DNA of 64,000 nucleotides from Liolophura sinensis. Taxonomy: Eukaryota > Mollusca > Polyplacophora > Chitonida > Chitonidae. The notes under the pieces are model-generated. The model was given only the letters and a program-made list of their open reading frames with translations. It ran no database searches and had not been told where the DNA came from. A program made the translations under genes and the position numbers. The stretch lies in the NCBI RefSeq assembly GCF_032854445.1, contig NC_088305.1:17285717-17349716 (forward strand), read 5' to 3'. Below are positions 9,590-18,605 of the stretch, piece after piece; position 1 is the first letter of the stretch; each line of letters begins with the position of its first letter.

Positions 9590-9979
9590 CTAGTCGTGTA
9601 TTTTCAAGGCCTTGTCTATGATTCTCATGTGTTCTTTGAGAGCTATCCATTGGTCAATCCCCAGTCCTATACCTATCCTAGTAGGTTTGTCGTTCACAAA
9701 CTTTCTGATGTCAATACGTGGACTATCTCTATACATACAAGCTGTCACTCTCACATTCTTTCCAATGGGCAAACCTACAGCTTTAGCGCACGTAGTTATG
9801 TTAAAAGGTTTTAAGCTAGTATTTCGTGGCGGCGACTTACGGCTACAACTACACGTGTGGTTAACATTCAGGGTTATGGTTGTAGCTATGACAATAACCA
9901 ATGACAGACTGATCAGTAAGCCACCAGCTGCGTATTTTTGCCGATGCCTAGCCTCCACGTTGGTGTTGATACCTGCCAT
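9590..9979 (-). CDS. Membrane-anchored PC4/p15-like protein of the Polinton
   Basis: 129 residues from ATG 9979. Residues about 19-40 (GGLLISLSLVIVIATTITLN) form one predicted membrane helix, followed by a Cys-containing spacer (CSCSRKSPP). The C-terminal 45 residues (PRIDIRKFVNDKPTRIGIGL, then DQWIALKEH) match the PC4/p15 single-strand-DNA-binding coactivator core, including DIRKF and the W-x-x-L-K-E-H helix. PC4 proteins bind ssDNA and promoters; a membrane helix before this domain is unusual. The gene is intact and ends with TAG just before the Bcl-2-like ORF. The PC4 call is by eye. Confidence 0.65.
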   Translation of the reverse strand: MAGINTNVEARHRQKYAAGGLLISLSLVIVIATTITLNVNHTCSCSRKSPPRNTSLKPFNITTCAKAVGLPIGKNVRVTACMYRDSPRIDIRKFVNDKPTRIGIGLGIDQWIALKEHMRIIDKALKIHD

Positions 9980-10021
9980 GCCGCCTGTTCGAATGACTGT
10001 TTAATAGTATATCACTTTTTT

Positions 10022-11085
10022 TTATAATGTTTTCAACATTTCTTTCGACACATATGAATTGAAGGCGGAAGGCCAACCTTTCCATTTGACTTTATAATAA
10101 GTTTTTCCCCCCTCGGCGTTTTCTTTCTAGGATTTTTTCTATTTTGTAATACTCATCATCCTTTTTAATAATTTGCTGTAGCTCTTGTTCGTAAAAGGTA
10201 CCACGTAATACTTCGCCGTTTAAATCTGGTATGTCGACTGTGAATTATGAATATTTCATCTGTCCACGATGGTATATAGCCTTTATCGAAAATGGCTTTC
10301 ACCTTACTTACCCTAACGCTATCACCCACATTAAATTTAAATTTGGATTTAGTCTTTTCGGCGGGATACAAGTTCTTGCGTACTATGTTTTCTGTAGGTT
10401 TATTCACTTGTTCGGGAGCCATTTTAATACTTCTATGAAATGACTTGTTATAGCTAGATATCAAGGCGGGTAAGACATCCACATATCGTTGAGTATTCTT
10501 GGCTGTGAAGTATTTATACATTTTAGACTTTAAAGTCCTAATGAAACGCTCTACAATACTGGCGTGCGTTTCATTGTGTGTGTTAAAGTGGTAAACCTCA
10601 TTGGATTTCAAAAACTGTTGAAATTTTCTGTTAAAAAATTCAGATCCGCTATCGGTTTGGAGATACACAGGCTCTCTGCCTTGTTTAATTATTTTGCCGA
10701 ATGCCTTCACCATTGTTCCACCAGTCTTATCTTTAATGGGAATAGCCTAGCTGAATTTCGAAAATACATCTATACACGTCAATAAATACTTATGCCCTCT
10801 GTTAGATTTGGCCATATGACTCATGTCCACCAAATCAGCTTGCCATTGGTCGTCGATCTTATCCACCTTAACTCTGTTTCGCTTATACCTCTTTGCAGGC
10901 GGTTTATGTAATGTATACGCATCTTGTGTCTTTAACCACTCCTTGATTTCTTTATTAGAGATGGTATACCCGTTCTCCCTGACTGCCCGGTACAAGGCCT
11001 GTACACCACCGTATGATGATTGGCTGGCTGGGGTATAATACAGTTTCTGTAAGATCTTATCAATCTCAGATCGTGACGGATCCAT
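10022..11085 (-). pseudogene. int: Polinton retroviral-type integrase with chromodomain, broken
   Basis: DDE integrase that would insert the Polinton. ATG 11085 (MDPSRSEIDKILQKLYY), a zinc/HTH-like N-terminal part, then catalytic residues in QADLVDM, LQTDSGSEFF and HASIVERFIRTLK. An in-frame TAG at 10747-10749 stands between VFSKFS and AIPIKDKTGG, most simply Trp TGG changed to TAG. After VGDSVRVSKV and GYIPSWTDEIF the frame shifts near 10,250, and again near 10,105, into a chromodomain (DEYYKIEKILERK, YYKVKWKGWP) ending at 10022. Family length is about 350 residues, so nothing large is missing. It is at the end opposite the polymerase, as usual for Polintons. Confidence 0.85.
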
Positions 11086-11226
11086 GACTATCTCTGCAGC
11101 TTACTTCGGAACGAATGGTGGGGAACTAGTGTAACACTTCATATAAATAACAAACAACAGTGAGTACATTTTCAAAACTGTATTCTGGGAATATAGACAC
11201 ATGATAATAATGATAATACATAAACA

Positions 11227-12254
11227 TTAGGCACAGTCTATTCCTTCGTCTTCCAAGTGATCATTCATGTCACCTTCATCCGTAACCAAAATGTTCATGA
11301 CTTCAGACTTTAAATTGTCCATGAAGCATCTCGTCTTCAAATAACAATCACGCCACACTTCATCTTCATAATTGATCAGGAATACGGGATGCACGTATAT
11401 ATCCGCCGATTTGTAGAGGAAACATTTCACCTCCTTGATGAGGGCATCTTCATCCAGGGAGGCAAATGCATTTTGAAACTGTTCGTCAAATGCCGCTAAG
11501 ACATCAATGCCTTCTTCTCTATTTAGACGGATGGCTTTCACAACAGCATACTTGTATACACCATTTACAGTCTGTCGCAAGAATTGGGACCTTTTGCTGC
11601 GAAGCCCCCCCCCTCGCCACTTACGAAAGAGTCCTCATCATCATTGTCTGTATCACATTTCTTTATTTTCTTCCAAGCCGGAGCATTCGGGACGGTTGCA
11701 TTCATCTTCATAGACATGAGTGGTGTCCCCTGGAACATATCGTCACTCTCCATGTAGTCTTTCGGCACATTGATGATGTCTTCCGACACTTTCTTGAGGG
11801 CAACCCAGGCTTGCACGGAGAAGGCCACGCCTTTCATAGTAGGATACAGCCGTCCCCTCCTACGCCTCTCCCACTTTCTTATATGGACGAGTGACATCCC
11901 CTTGTAGTCACCGTAGGACATGTGTATATCTTCCCCCAACATCAGAGGTTGAGGAGTGAGTTTGCCAGACTCAATGTGCATGTCAATGGTTGACATGTAA
12001 AAGATAAACCGTTCCCATGTCCTCTGGGTCATTGTGATGGCTTTGACACTCTCCCTGCCAGCTGTATCACCCTTCTTACTCAGCTCCACGTAAATAGTTG
12101 TCCTCTCCTGGAAGACTCTAGCGACGAGATCTCCATAGACTTCGTAATTCATGATGTCGCTAAAACTGGTGTTGTTGTTGTAAAGACGAGTGTTGTTGTT
12201 GTAGAAACAGATGTTGTTGTCGTTGTAAAGGCAAGCGTTGTTGTTGTTGTGCAT
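11227..12254 (-). CDS. Double PC4/p15-like protein, copy A
   Basis: ATG 12254. The N-terminus is an Asn/Tyr/Leu tract encoded by GTT-type microsatellite DNA. Two segments resemble the PC4 ssDNA-binding core: about 50-85 (TTIYVELSKKGD, ITMTQRTWERFI) and about 115-155 (MSLVHIRKWERR, PTMKGVAFSVQAWVALKKV). An acidic stretch DTDNDDEDSF follows. The frame then ends in a G-run region, while a second open segment (TVNGVYKYAVVKAIRLN to DHLEDEGIDCA, stop 11227) continues. A putative 53-base intron from TTC/GTAAGT to TTGCGACAG would join the two in frame. The gene lies beside the Polinton integrase and on the same strand, so it may belong to that element or to a related virus-like element. Function beyond PC4-like DNA binding is unknown. 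Confidence 0.6.
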
Positions 12255-12302
12255 CTGCTGTGATCAGTTGGAGCTGGATGCCGATATGATTTTTGGCGCG
12301 AA

Positions 12303-12309
12303 TTATATA
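12303..12309 (-). promoter_or_regulatory. TATA box of double-PC4 gene copy A
   Basis: TATATAA on the minus strand about 48 bases upstream of the ATG at 12254. The same box at the same distance is kept in copy B (15233-15239), so the promoter was duplicated with the gene. Confidence 0.5.
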
Positions 12310-12523
12310 GCAAAATGTCACGTGACTGTCTCCATATTAGAGGTCCGCGATTGGTCTTACCATGTACCACGTGATCATAACCTTGCTTCATGTTTTTATG
12401 TAATAAATTATGTAATATATTGCGTAAAACGTTGCATAATCATAAGACTTCCACGGTACACTATTTACTACTATGATAAATTATAAATTATAAAATTATG
12501 ATATCAAAATTAATTAATTTTGA

Positions 12524-13284
12524 TTAGGTTTTGATTTTATTACTTGCCTGGCAGGCATTCACCCGGTAAAGGGAATCATTTGCTCGTGGCAGGTGAAGAC
12601 ACTCTTTGCGGACAGCATTGATGACGGGTTCAACTTTCCAAAATTTATTTTTGTTGTTTTCTGGGGGGTCCCTTGCAGCAACAACATGGATATTCTGTCG
12701 AATCTTGAAGAAACGATTTACTGGCATGGCACCTGCGATACGATCAATGCGAGTAGCGGGATGCCAGTACATACGTATTCTAGGCAGTTTTACGTTTCCC
12801 ATGAGAATGTTCATACCTAAAAACTTACTTAGTTCAGAGGCCGTGGTGTTGATAGATGTTCCAGTTGTTGTCATTGTGTAAATGTTTGTTTCCAGGGCAA
12901 AAGTCTCAATAAGCTCCTTTGGAAAATACTTTAATAGCATCTGCAATGGAGTCTGCTTTTCATCACCAAGGGAAAGATTTCCGCCCCACTCTGTGCTACC
13001 TGGATCAAAAACACCTTCTGTCCATTGGACAGGTGGCTTTTGCTTTTTGCCTCCCTTCTGTGTCTGGCTTTCACTTGGCCTCGGCTGTGCTTCGTTTCCG
13101 CCAGAAGTACACTGTTGAGACTCATCGAGACTCTCATCGCCAGAACAGGACTCCTCAGGATTATATTCATCATCATCATCATCGTTTTCGTCATCATCAT
13201 CTGTTCCCGACAAATCAAGGTCAGAGTCATCCAGGTGATTTAGAACTTCCTGGGCTGTCAAACGAGGTCTTCTTCTCCGTGCGG
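12524..13284 (-). pseudogene. piggyBac transposase, N-terminal part only
   Basis: Encodes an acidic leader (DDDDENDDDDDEYNPEE), then the piggyBac N-terminal transposase region (PLQMLLKYFPKELIETF, ELSKFLGMNILMGNVKLPRI, RMYWHP, MPVNRFFKIRQNIHVV). It stops at 12524 before the DDD catalytic core, so it cannot transpose. The frame is open upstream to a plausible splice acceptor (tttgtttcag) at 13284/13285. A possible upstream exon with ATG 13439 and donor GTAAGT at 13361 does not fit in phase, so it is not annotated as coding. The left side is AT-rich sequence next to the duplicated unit. Confidence 0.8.
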
Positions 13285-14006
13285 CTGAAACAAAAGTTGA
13301 AAATAGCCTATTTTTTGCCTGGTGGTTTAATTGGTGCTTATAGCCTTACTCTTTCACTTACATGACACCTTGTTACACTTTCCAGTAGAGTACCCGTAGT
13401 ACCCAGGCGAGCCACCGACCTTTGGAGTGTGCTGGCCATTATTTCGGATATGGCACACATCAAACTTTACGCAAGGACTGCAAATCCACGTCTATTAGGT
13501 TTATTCAAAATTAAAAATCTAAAATTAAGAATAAGTCTCCTTTGATATCTTGAAAACGTGCATATTTGTTGTAGGGAATAGTCACAGCACATTTCAAACA
13601 CCTGGGTCATGTGAGTCACAATGTACACATTTGTGCCAACAAAGTTGTAAAAAATTTCGTTCAACTCATAGTTACGTGTTACAAACATAATCAAGGCGTT
13701 TAACAAGTCTTTGTGTGTTTAGCTTCCACTTCAGATTGTTCATTCTGATCAATTATCCAGATATCTGCACATAAAAGCTCAACTTTTTCGCTTACCATCG
13801 CCAGCTGCAAGCATGTGGGCTGCCATGTTTGGATCACGTGACTTCGAAGTTCAGGGCTCAACCACCAGGTGGCCAATCTATACAACCTGAAATGTTATTT
13901 ATCCACAACTGTGCACATCATGACTAAACGGCTCTAACACCGCATTAAGGCAATGGATTAACACTAGAGGGCAAGTACACAATTGTGACCAAGGTGACTG
14001 AAGGGG
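13285..14006. other. Upstream region of the piggyBac fragment with a possible terminal repeat
   Basis: About 700 bases without a convincing gene. At about 13,957-13,971 the sequence ttaacactagaggg is the reverse of CCCTCTAGTGTTAA, resembling the piggyBac terminal CCCTCTAGTG seen again at 42,804. The adjoining target TTAA is not cleanly placed, so the boundary is approximate. The rest is unassigned. Confidence 0.35.
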
Positions 14007-15403
14007 CTATCTCTGCAGCTTACTTCGGAACGAATGGTGGGGAACTAGTGTAACACTTCATATAAATAACAAACAACAGTGAGTACATTTTCAAAACTGT
14101 ATTCTGGGAATATAGACACATGATAATAATGATAATACATAAACATTAGGCACAGTCTATTCCTTCGTCTTCCAAGTGATCATTCATGTCACCTTCATCC
14201 GTAACCAAAGTGTTCATGACTTCAGACTTTAAATTGTCCATGAGGCATCTCGTCTTCAAATAACAATCACGCCACACTTCATCTTCATAATTGATCAGGA
14301 ATACGGGATGCACGTATACATCCGCCGATTTGTAGAGGAAACATTTCACCTCCTTGATGAGGGCATCTTCATCCAGGGAGGCAAATGCATTTTGAAACTG
14401 TTCGTCAAATGCCGCTAAGACATCAATGACTTCTTTATTTAGACGGATGGCTTTCACAACAGCATCCTTGTATACACCATTTACAGTCTGTCGCAAGAAT
14501 TGGGACCTTTTGCTGCGAAGGCCCCCCGCCACTTACGAAAGAGTCCTCATCATCATTGTCTGTATCACATTTCTTTATTTTCTTCCAAGCCGGAGCATTC
14601 GGAACGGTTGCATTCATCTTCATAGACATGAGTGGTGTCCCCTGGAACATACCGTCACTCTCCATGTAGTCTTTCGGCACATTGATGATGTCTTCCGACA
14701 CTTTCTTGAGGGCAACCCAGGCTTGCACGGAGAAGGCCACGCCTTTCATAGTAGGATACAGCAGTCCCCTCCTACTCCTCTCCCACTTTCTTATATGGAC
14801 GAGTGACATCCCCTTGTAGTCACCGTAGGACATGTGTATATCTTCCCCCAACAACAGAGGTTGAGGAGTGGGTTTGCCAGACTCAATGTGCATGTCAATG
14901 GTTGACATGTAAAAGATAAACCGTTCCCATGTCCTCTGGGTCATTGTGATGGCTTTGACACTCTCCCTGCCAGCTGTATCACCCTTCTTACTCAGCTCCA
15001 CGTAAATAGTTGTCCTCTCCTGGAAGACTCTAGCGACGAGATCTCCATAGACTTCGTAATTCATGATGTCGCTAAAACTGGTGTTGTTGTTGTAAAGACG
15101 AGTGTTGTTGTTGTAGAAACAGATGTTGTTGTCGTTAAGACTGGCGTTGTCGTTGTAAAGGCAAGCGTTGTAGTTGTTGTGCATCTGCTGTGATCAGTTG
15201 GAGCTGGATGCCGATATGATTTTTGGCGCGAATTATATAGCAAAATGTCACGTGACTGTCTCCATATTAGAGGTCCGCGATTGGTCTTACCATGTACCAC
15301 GTGATCATAACCTTGCTTCATGTTTTTATGTAATAAATTATGTAATATATTGCGTAAAACGTTGCATAATCATAAGCCTTCCACGGTACACTATTTACTA
15401 CTA
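14007..15403. repeat. 1.4-kb duplicated unit, copy B (double-PC4 gene)
   Basis: Second copy of 11088-12473, differing by scattered substitutions and a few indels. Its right edge at 15403 is exactly where homology between the second polymerase fragment (15404 onward) and its other copy near 28,817 begins. The unit therefore abuts the truncated polymerase with no spacer. Confidence 0.9.
14146..15184 (-). CDS. Double PC4/p15-like protein, copy B
   Basis: Paralogue of the gene at 11227-12254, ATG 15184, stop 14146. It keeps both PC4-like segments and the acidic stretch. Against copy A it has a six-codon in-frame insertion in the Asn-rich tract (ASLNDN) and a one-codon difference at RLNKEVIDV versus RLNREEGIDV, both frame-neutral. 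The only frame-changing difference is four bases in the G-run between the two coding segments, inside the putative intron (49 bases here, 53 in copy A). Substitutions are few and largely conservative. Whether it is expressed cannot be told. Confidence 0.6.
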
Positions 15404-16323
15404 GTACGACCTGTCCATGGGGATGAGCTGATAGACTTGAATGTTCACCTGAAACAAACTTTCCACCGTGTCCAGCGCACTGAGCGGTACCCCGCGGAAA
15501 TACCTCGGCTCCATCTCCACTTCCTCCAGATACATGTGGTAATACACCCGATCCTGGTGTTCGCAGTATTTGGGGTTGGCCTGGTCTAGATGGACGGTTA
15601 GACATCGAAATAAACACAAATAGTCCCTGTAAGGACCATGAGCTCCGACCACCAACATATGTAACCCCTTGTTTCCCGTCAGGTAAGAGGGTAACATTAT
15701 CCCACCTTTACCGATAGGCTGCTGCGGGAGTTTGTGGACAAAAAACATCACGTTGGTGAGGTCTACGGTCCATTTCGTATTGGGGCGTTGTTTTTGTGCC
15801 CAGGTAAGTGGGTCATGGGTAAGGAGATGCTGGGTGTGGAATGCTCGCAGATCAGCCCGACTCGCCACGCGGTACGGTGCGTCGAGTACTCTGGCGTTGT
15901 TGGAGCTCGGGTACTAATACCGCACCTGTCCCGTCTCCTTGTGGCGGAGGATATACCCGAAGCTGTAATTTATGGTGAAGGTAGTCGGCTGGTCTTCATT
16001 AATCTCGTCTACATAGGCTGGGATAGCGCCAAGATCACTCAGCCGGTAATTGTAACAGTCTTGAACCGGCTTGTGGCGATGGAAATGGGTCCGGATCGAT
16101 TGCCATTGCCGCTGATACAACTCCCGTACATCACTCTCACCGCTAGGCAAGACAACCTCGTGAGGTTGTACCGGGTCGGGCTCGAACTGGCTCGTTGGAC
16201 TTTTTTTTTCTTTTCTTTCAGCGATTCATCAACCTCTAAACTCACTCTAGCTTTACTCGTGCTGGGTTTGTTGTCGTTGGTGGTGGCAGTGATGGTGGTA
16301 GATGAAGCTGGTCTCTGTAACAT
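15404..16323 (-). pseudogene. N-terminal part of a second family-B DNA polymerase lineage, copy 1
   Basis: ATG 16323 (MLQRPASSTTITATTND). An A-run near 16,205 causes a shift. It continues SGESDVRELYQRQW, QPTTFTINYSFGYILRHKE, then an in-frame TAG at about 15,913 where copy 2 (28924-29418) has Tyr, then SRADLRAFHTQHLL, the motif GPYRDYLCLFRCLTVHLDQ, and ends at the edge of the duplicated unit. The CLFR-type block precedes the exonuclease and polymerase domains in large family-B polymerases of invertebrate elements, a lineage different from the polymerase at 2860-4246. Everything downstream is missing here; copy 2 carries the exonuclease part. Confidence 0.65.
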
Positions 16324-17040
16324 AGAAGGGTGTAGACGTTATAGCCTAAGTAGACCCTATACGTACTCTATACATACTATACACGTCACTTACATGAAGC
16401 AGAAAACACATGTACATGTCACCTACATGCAGTAGACCCTGTTATTTCAATGAATCGTCAATACGCTAAAAAAAAATTTTTTTTAATACATAATACATAG
16501 GAATCATCCAGATAAGTAGGTAACCCTAGCATGACACACTGACCCAGTCCCCGTTCGTCATTGTTCAGCCATCTATACCCTAAAAAAATTTTTTTTAATA
16601 CATAATACATAGGAACCATCCAGATAGGTATTCCCGTTCATAAATGTTCAGAATACATATCGTTGTCAGCTGTGGTTCACCCACAACCCGACTGGTTGAT
16701 AACACTGTATACAAGGCCGTCTACGGTGAACAGCATGGTCGGCTGGACGCTATGCCTGCCTGGCTGACAACAATGTTTAGGCAGGCTGGTAGGCTGGTCG
16801 TCGCTCAACAGCCGTGCGGCTTGTCGGACCAATTTCGCTGAGGTCCGCGCTGGGTCGCGGGCCAGGCTGCCACTTCGCCGGATTCTCTGGTGAGAAGACC
16901 CTTAACAGATATGGTATAACAAGAAGCTCTTTGCTTATACGCTCTCTATATTGTGGTATTGTCCTATATTGTGTTGAGGTATTTAATCCCACCATACTGT
17001 GGCTTGTTGCAAGCAAAATATCATATCTGTCAAAAAATAA
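16324..17040. repeat. Direct repeats upstream of the polymerase fragment
   Basis: The sequence taaaaaaa-tttttttt-aatacataatacataggaa(t/c)catccagata occurs at about 16,467-16,516 and 16,579-16,627, each with an A-run/T-run palindrome. The remainder up to 17,040 contains short GGCTGG-type repeats at 16,730-16,800 and no recognised gene. Confidence 0.7.
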
Positions 17041-17055
17041 TATCTATTTTCCAAC

Positions 17056-17097
17056 AGTCCTTATCAGGACTAAAACCCAACAGCCCTTGTCAGGGCT
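17056..17097 (+). other. Two tandem hairpins resembling histone 3' stem-loops
   Basis: AGTCCT-TATC-AGGACT at 17056-17071 and AGCCCT-TGTC-AGGGCT at 17082-17097, each a perfect 6-bp stem with a 4-base loop. They match the general plan of the histone mRNA stem-loop (GGCYCT-TTTC-AGRGCC). No histone coding sequence is seen upstream. They may be RNA-processing signals of an unidentified element. Confidence 0.4.
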
Positions 17098-17099
17098 AT

Positions 17100-18066
17100 G
17101 TTTCAAAGTCGGAGAGGGCCTGGGAGTGCCAGGGAGGAGGAGAGTTGTGAGTCGTCTATCACCACCAGCGATGACGACTCAGATCTAGAGTTAGCCTGGA
17201 CTCCTCCCCGGGCACTCAGCAAAACAACGCAGCAGCAGGCAGTCTAGCTGAACACGCGGCGAGTGGGACCAGTGGGCGGTGAGGGGGGTTGTCCCCCGAC
17301 ACCCCAGAGCAAAGTGGATGTACCTGCGGCCGGTGACACCAAGAGGAGGGGCCGTCGCCACCACCTCCACCTCCAGGACTAGACCACACCTGGGGGATGA
17401 AAATCGGAGGGGGTGGTTGACGGCCAGACGGGGCGAGAAGAGGCCGTGGGCTAGGCCGCGGTGGTCGGTCGGGGGATTGAACGTTTATTGGAGGAGGGGT
17501 CGAACCCCCGGCGGTTGGTGTTAGACGAGATGGAGCCACAAAGACGACCTGTGGTGGGGCGGGGGCGACCCCTGGCCCGAATCGCACCCCAACCTCGGGG
17601 TGTCGACAAACCCACTAGTAGCCGTGTGGAGCGAGAAGACCGACAAGACCACCAAAACCAAGCAGCAGCGTGGGAGGCTGGAGCCCGAGAGCAGCGTGGG
17701 CGGTTTGAGGCCGCCTAGGTTAACGCAGCCCGGTGGCAAGCCACCTTTGAAAGTATGTTAACGCCCGCAGCTCGGCAGGTGTTAGTAGAGGGTGTCGAGC
17801 GACAAATTTGGGCTCGGCCTCCCAACACGCGGCAGTGGTTCCTCATCCCTGCGGCGGTGGGTACGATTCCACTTGGTGAGGGTCAGGGGTCAACCCCACC
17901 ACCACAGCCATCAACATCCGCACCCACCATCACCACGAGTGCGAATGAGAGAGCTGCCACGTACTCGGGAGACGTGAGACATCCGGCGGGCCACCGACAC
18001 GTGAGTGTCGGATATGTTACACCAGGCCGTCGGATGCTTGCTTCCTCCCGTGTGGGCACGCGGTGA
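17100..18066 (+). other. GC-rich, coding-like region of unknown origin
   Basis: GC content rises sharply between about 17,100 and 18,066. Plus-strand reading gives an acidic stretch (ITTSDDDSDLELAWTPP) from about 17,150, a Gly/Arg-rich frame at 17461-17718 (with QDHQNQAAAWEAGAREQ near its end) and a frame at 17755-18066. No family was recognised; the second frame begins about 37 bases after the first one's stop. Arg- and Pro-rich GC DNA can be open by chance, so coding status is uncertain. Confidence 0.25.
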
Positions 18067-18605
18067 TTTGCCTGGAGCGTATTGCCCATTTAACCAGATG
18101 ACGATGTCCATTTTGTAACGAGTTTTATTCTCGTGTTGTCCGGTTATATTATTAATAGTTTATAGTTTTTTTCCACATAGTATTGTTAGTATTTGGTTGT
18201 GTGTATATATATTTATAACTTTTTTCCTGTATATGAAGAGTTCAAGCGCAAAACCCAGTAAGTCCAGCACACTATTGCTCGAAATTTGGATTTTTTGTCT
18301 GGGATCAATTGACTGGGTTACCTCCCTTATTACAAGTGGATTGAAATAGTTGGAAGGAAGTACACAAAAGACCAGAATTTCAGAAATCAGCCTTTATTGC
18401 TAAAGGCTGTAATTAAAAACACTAATTGATTTTGGCTGCAAAACTCGGTAAGTCCAACTCGGTTTTGTTAGCAAAAGTCAGTAAGTCCAATCTGCGTGCG
18501 TTGTTTTCGCATAAAATCTAACAAAACTGAAAACAATGATCATAATGTTAATCCTAAATTAACAATAACGAATTTGGCAAAATCTGTCAAAAGTTGAACT
18601 ATATC

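Larger units (their letters stand above)
11088..12473. repeat. 1.4-kb duplicated unit, copy A (double-PC4 gene)
   Basis: Almost identical to 14007-15403. Shared sequence begins ctatctctgcagcttacttcgg, three bases upstream of the integrase ATG in copy A, and ends ggtacactatttactacta in both. It holds one minus-strand gene with its TATA box. No terminal inverted repeat and no target duplication could be seen. An interstitial piggyBac fragment separates the copies. Confidence 0.9.

Noticed and set aside
13141-13206. ATC/CAT trinucleotide repeat as a microsatellite locus
   Set aside because: It is the coding sequence of the acidic D/E tract of the piggyBac N-terminus on the minus strand.
13362-13439. 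Upstream exon (ATG to GTAAGT) of the piggyBac fragment
   Set aside because: Good donor but the splice phase does not fit the downstream acceptor frame; could be untranslated or chance.
15734-16435. 233-codon plus-strand frame
   Set aside because: Antisense to the polymerase N-terminal fragment, whose protein motifs recur in the second copy; the plus frame does not.
17216-17587. Proline-rich minus-strand frame
   Set aside because: GC-rich low-complexity sequence with no homology; open by composition.
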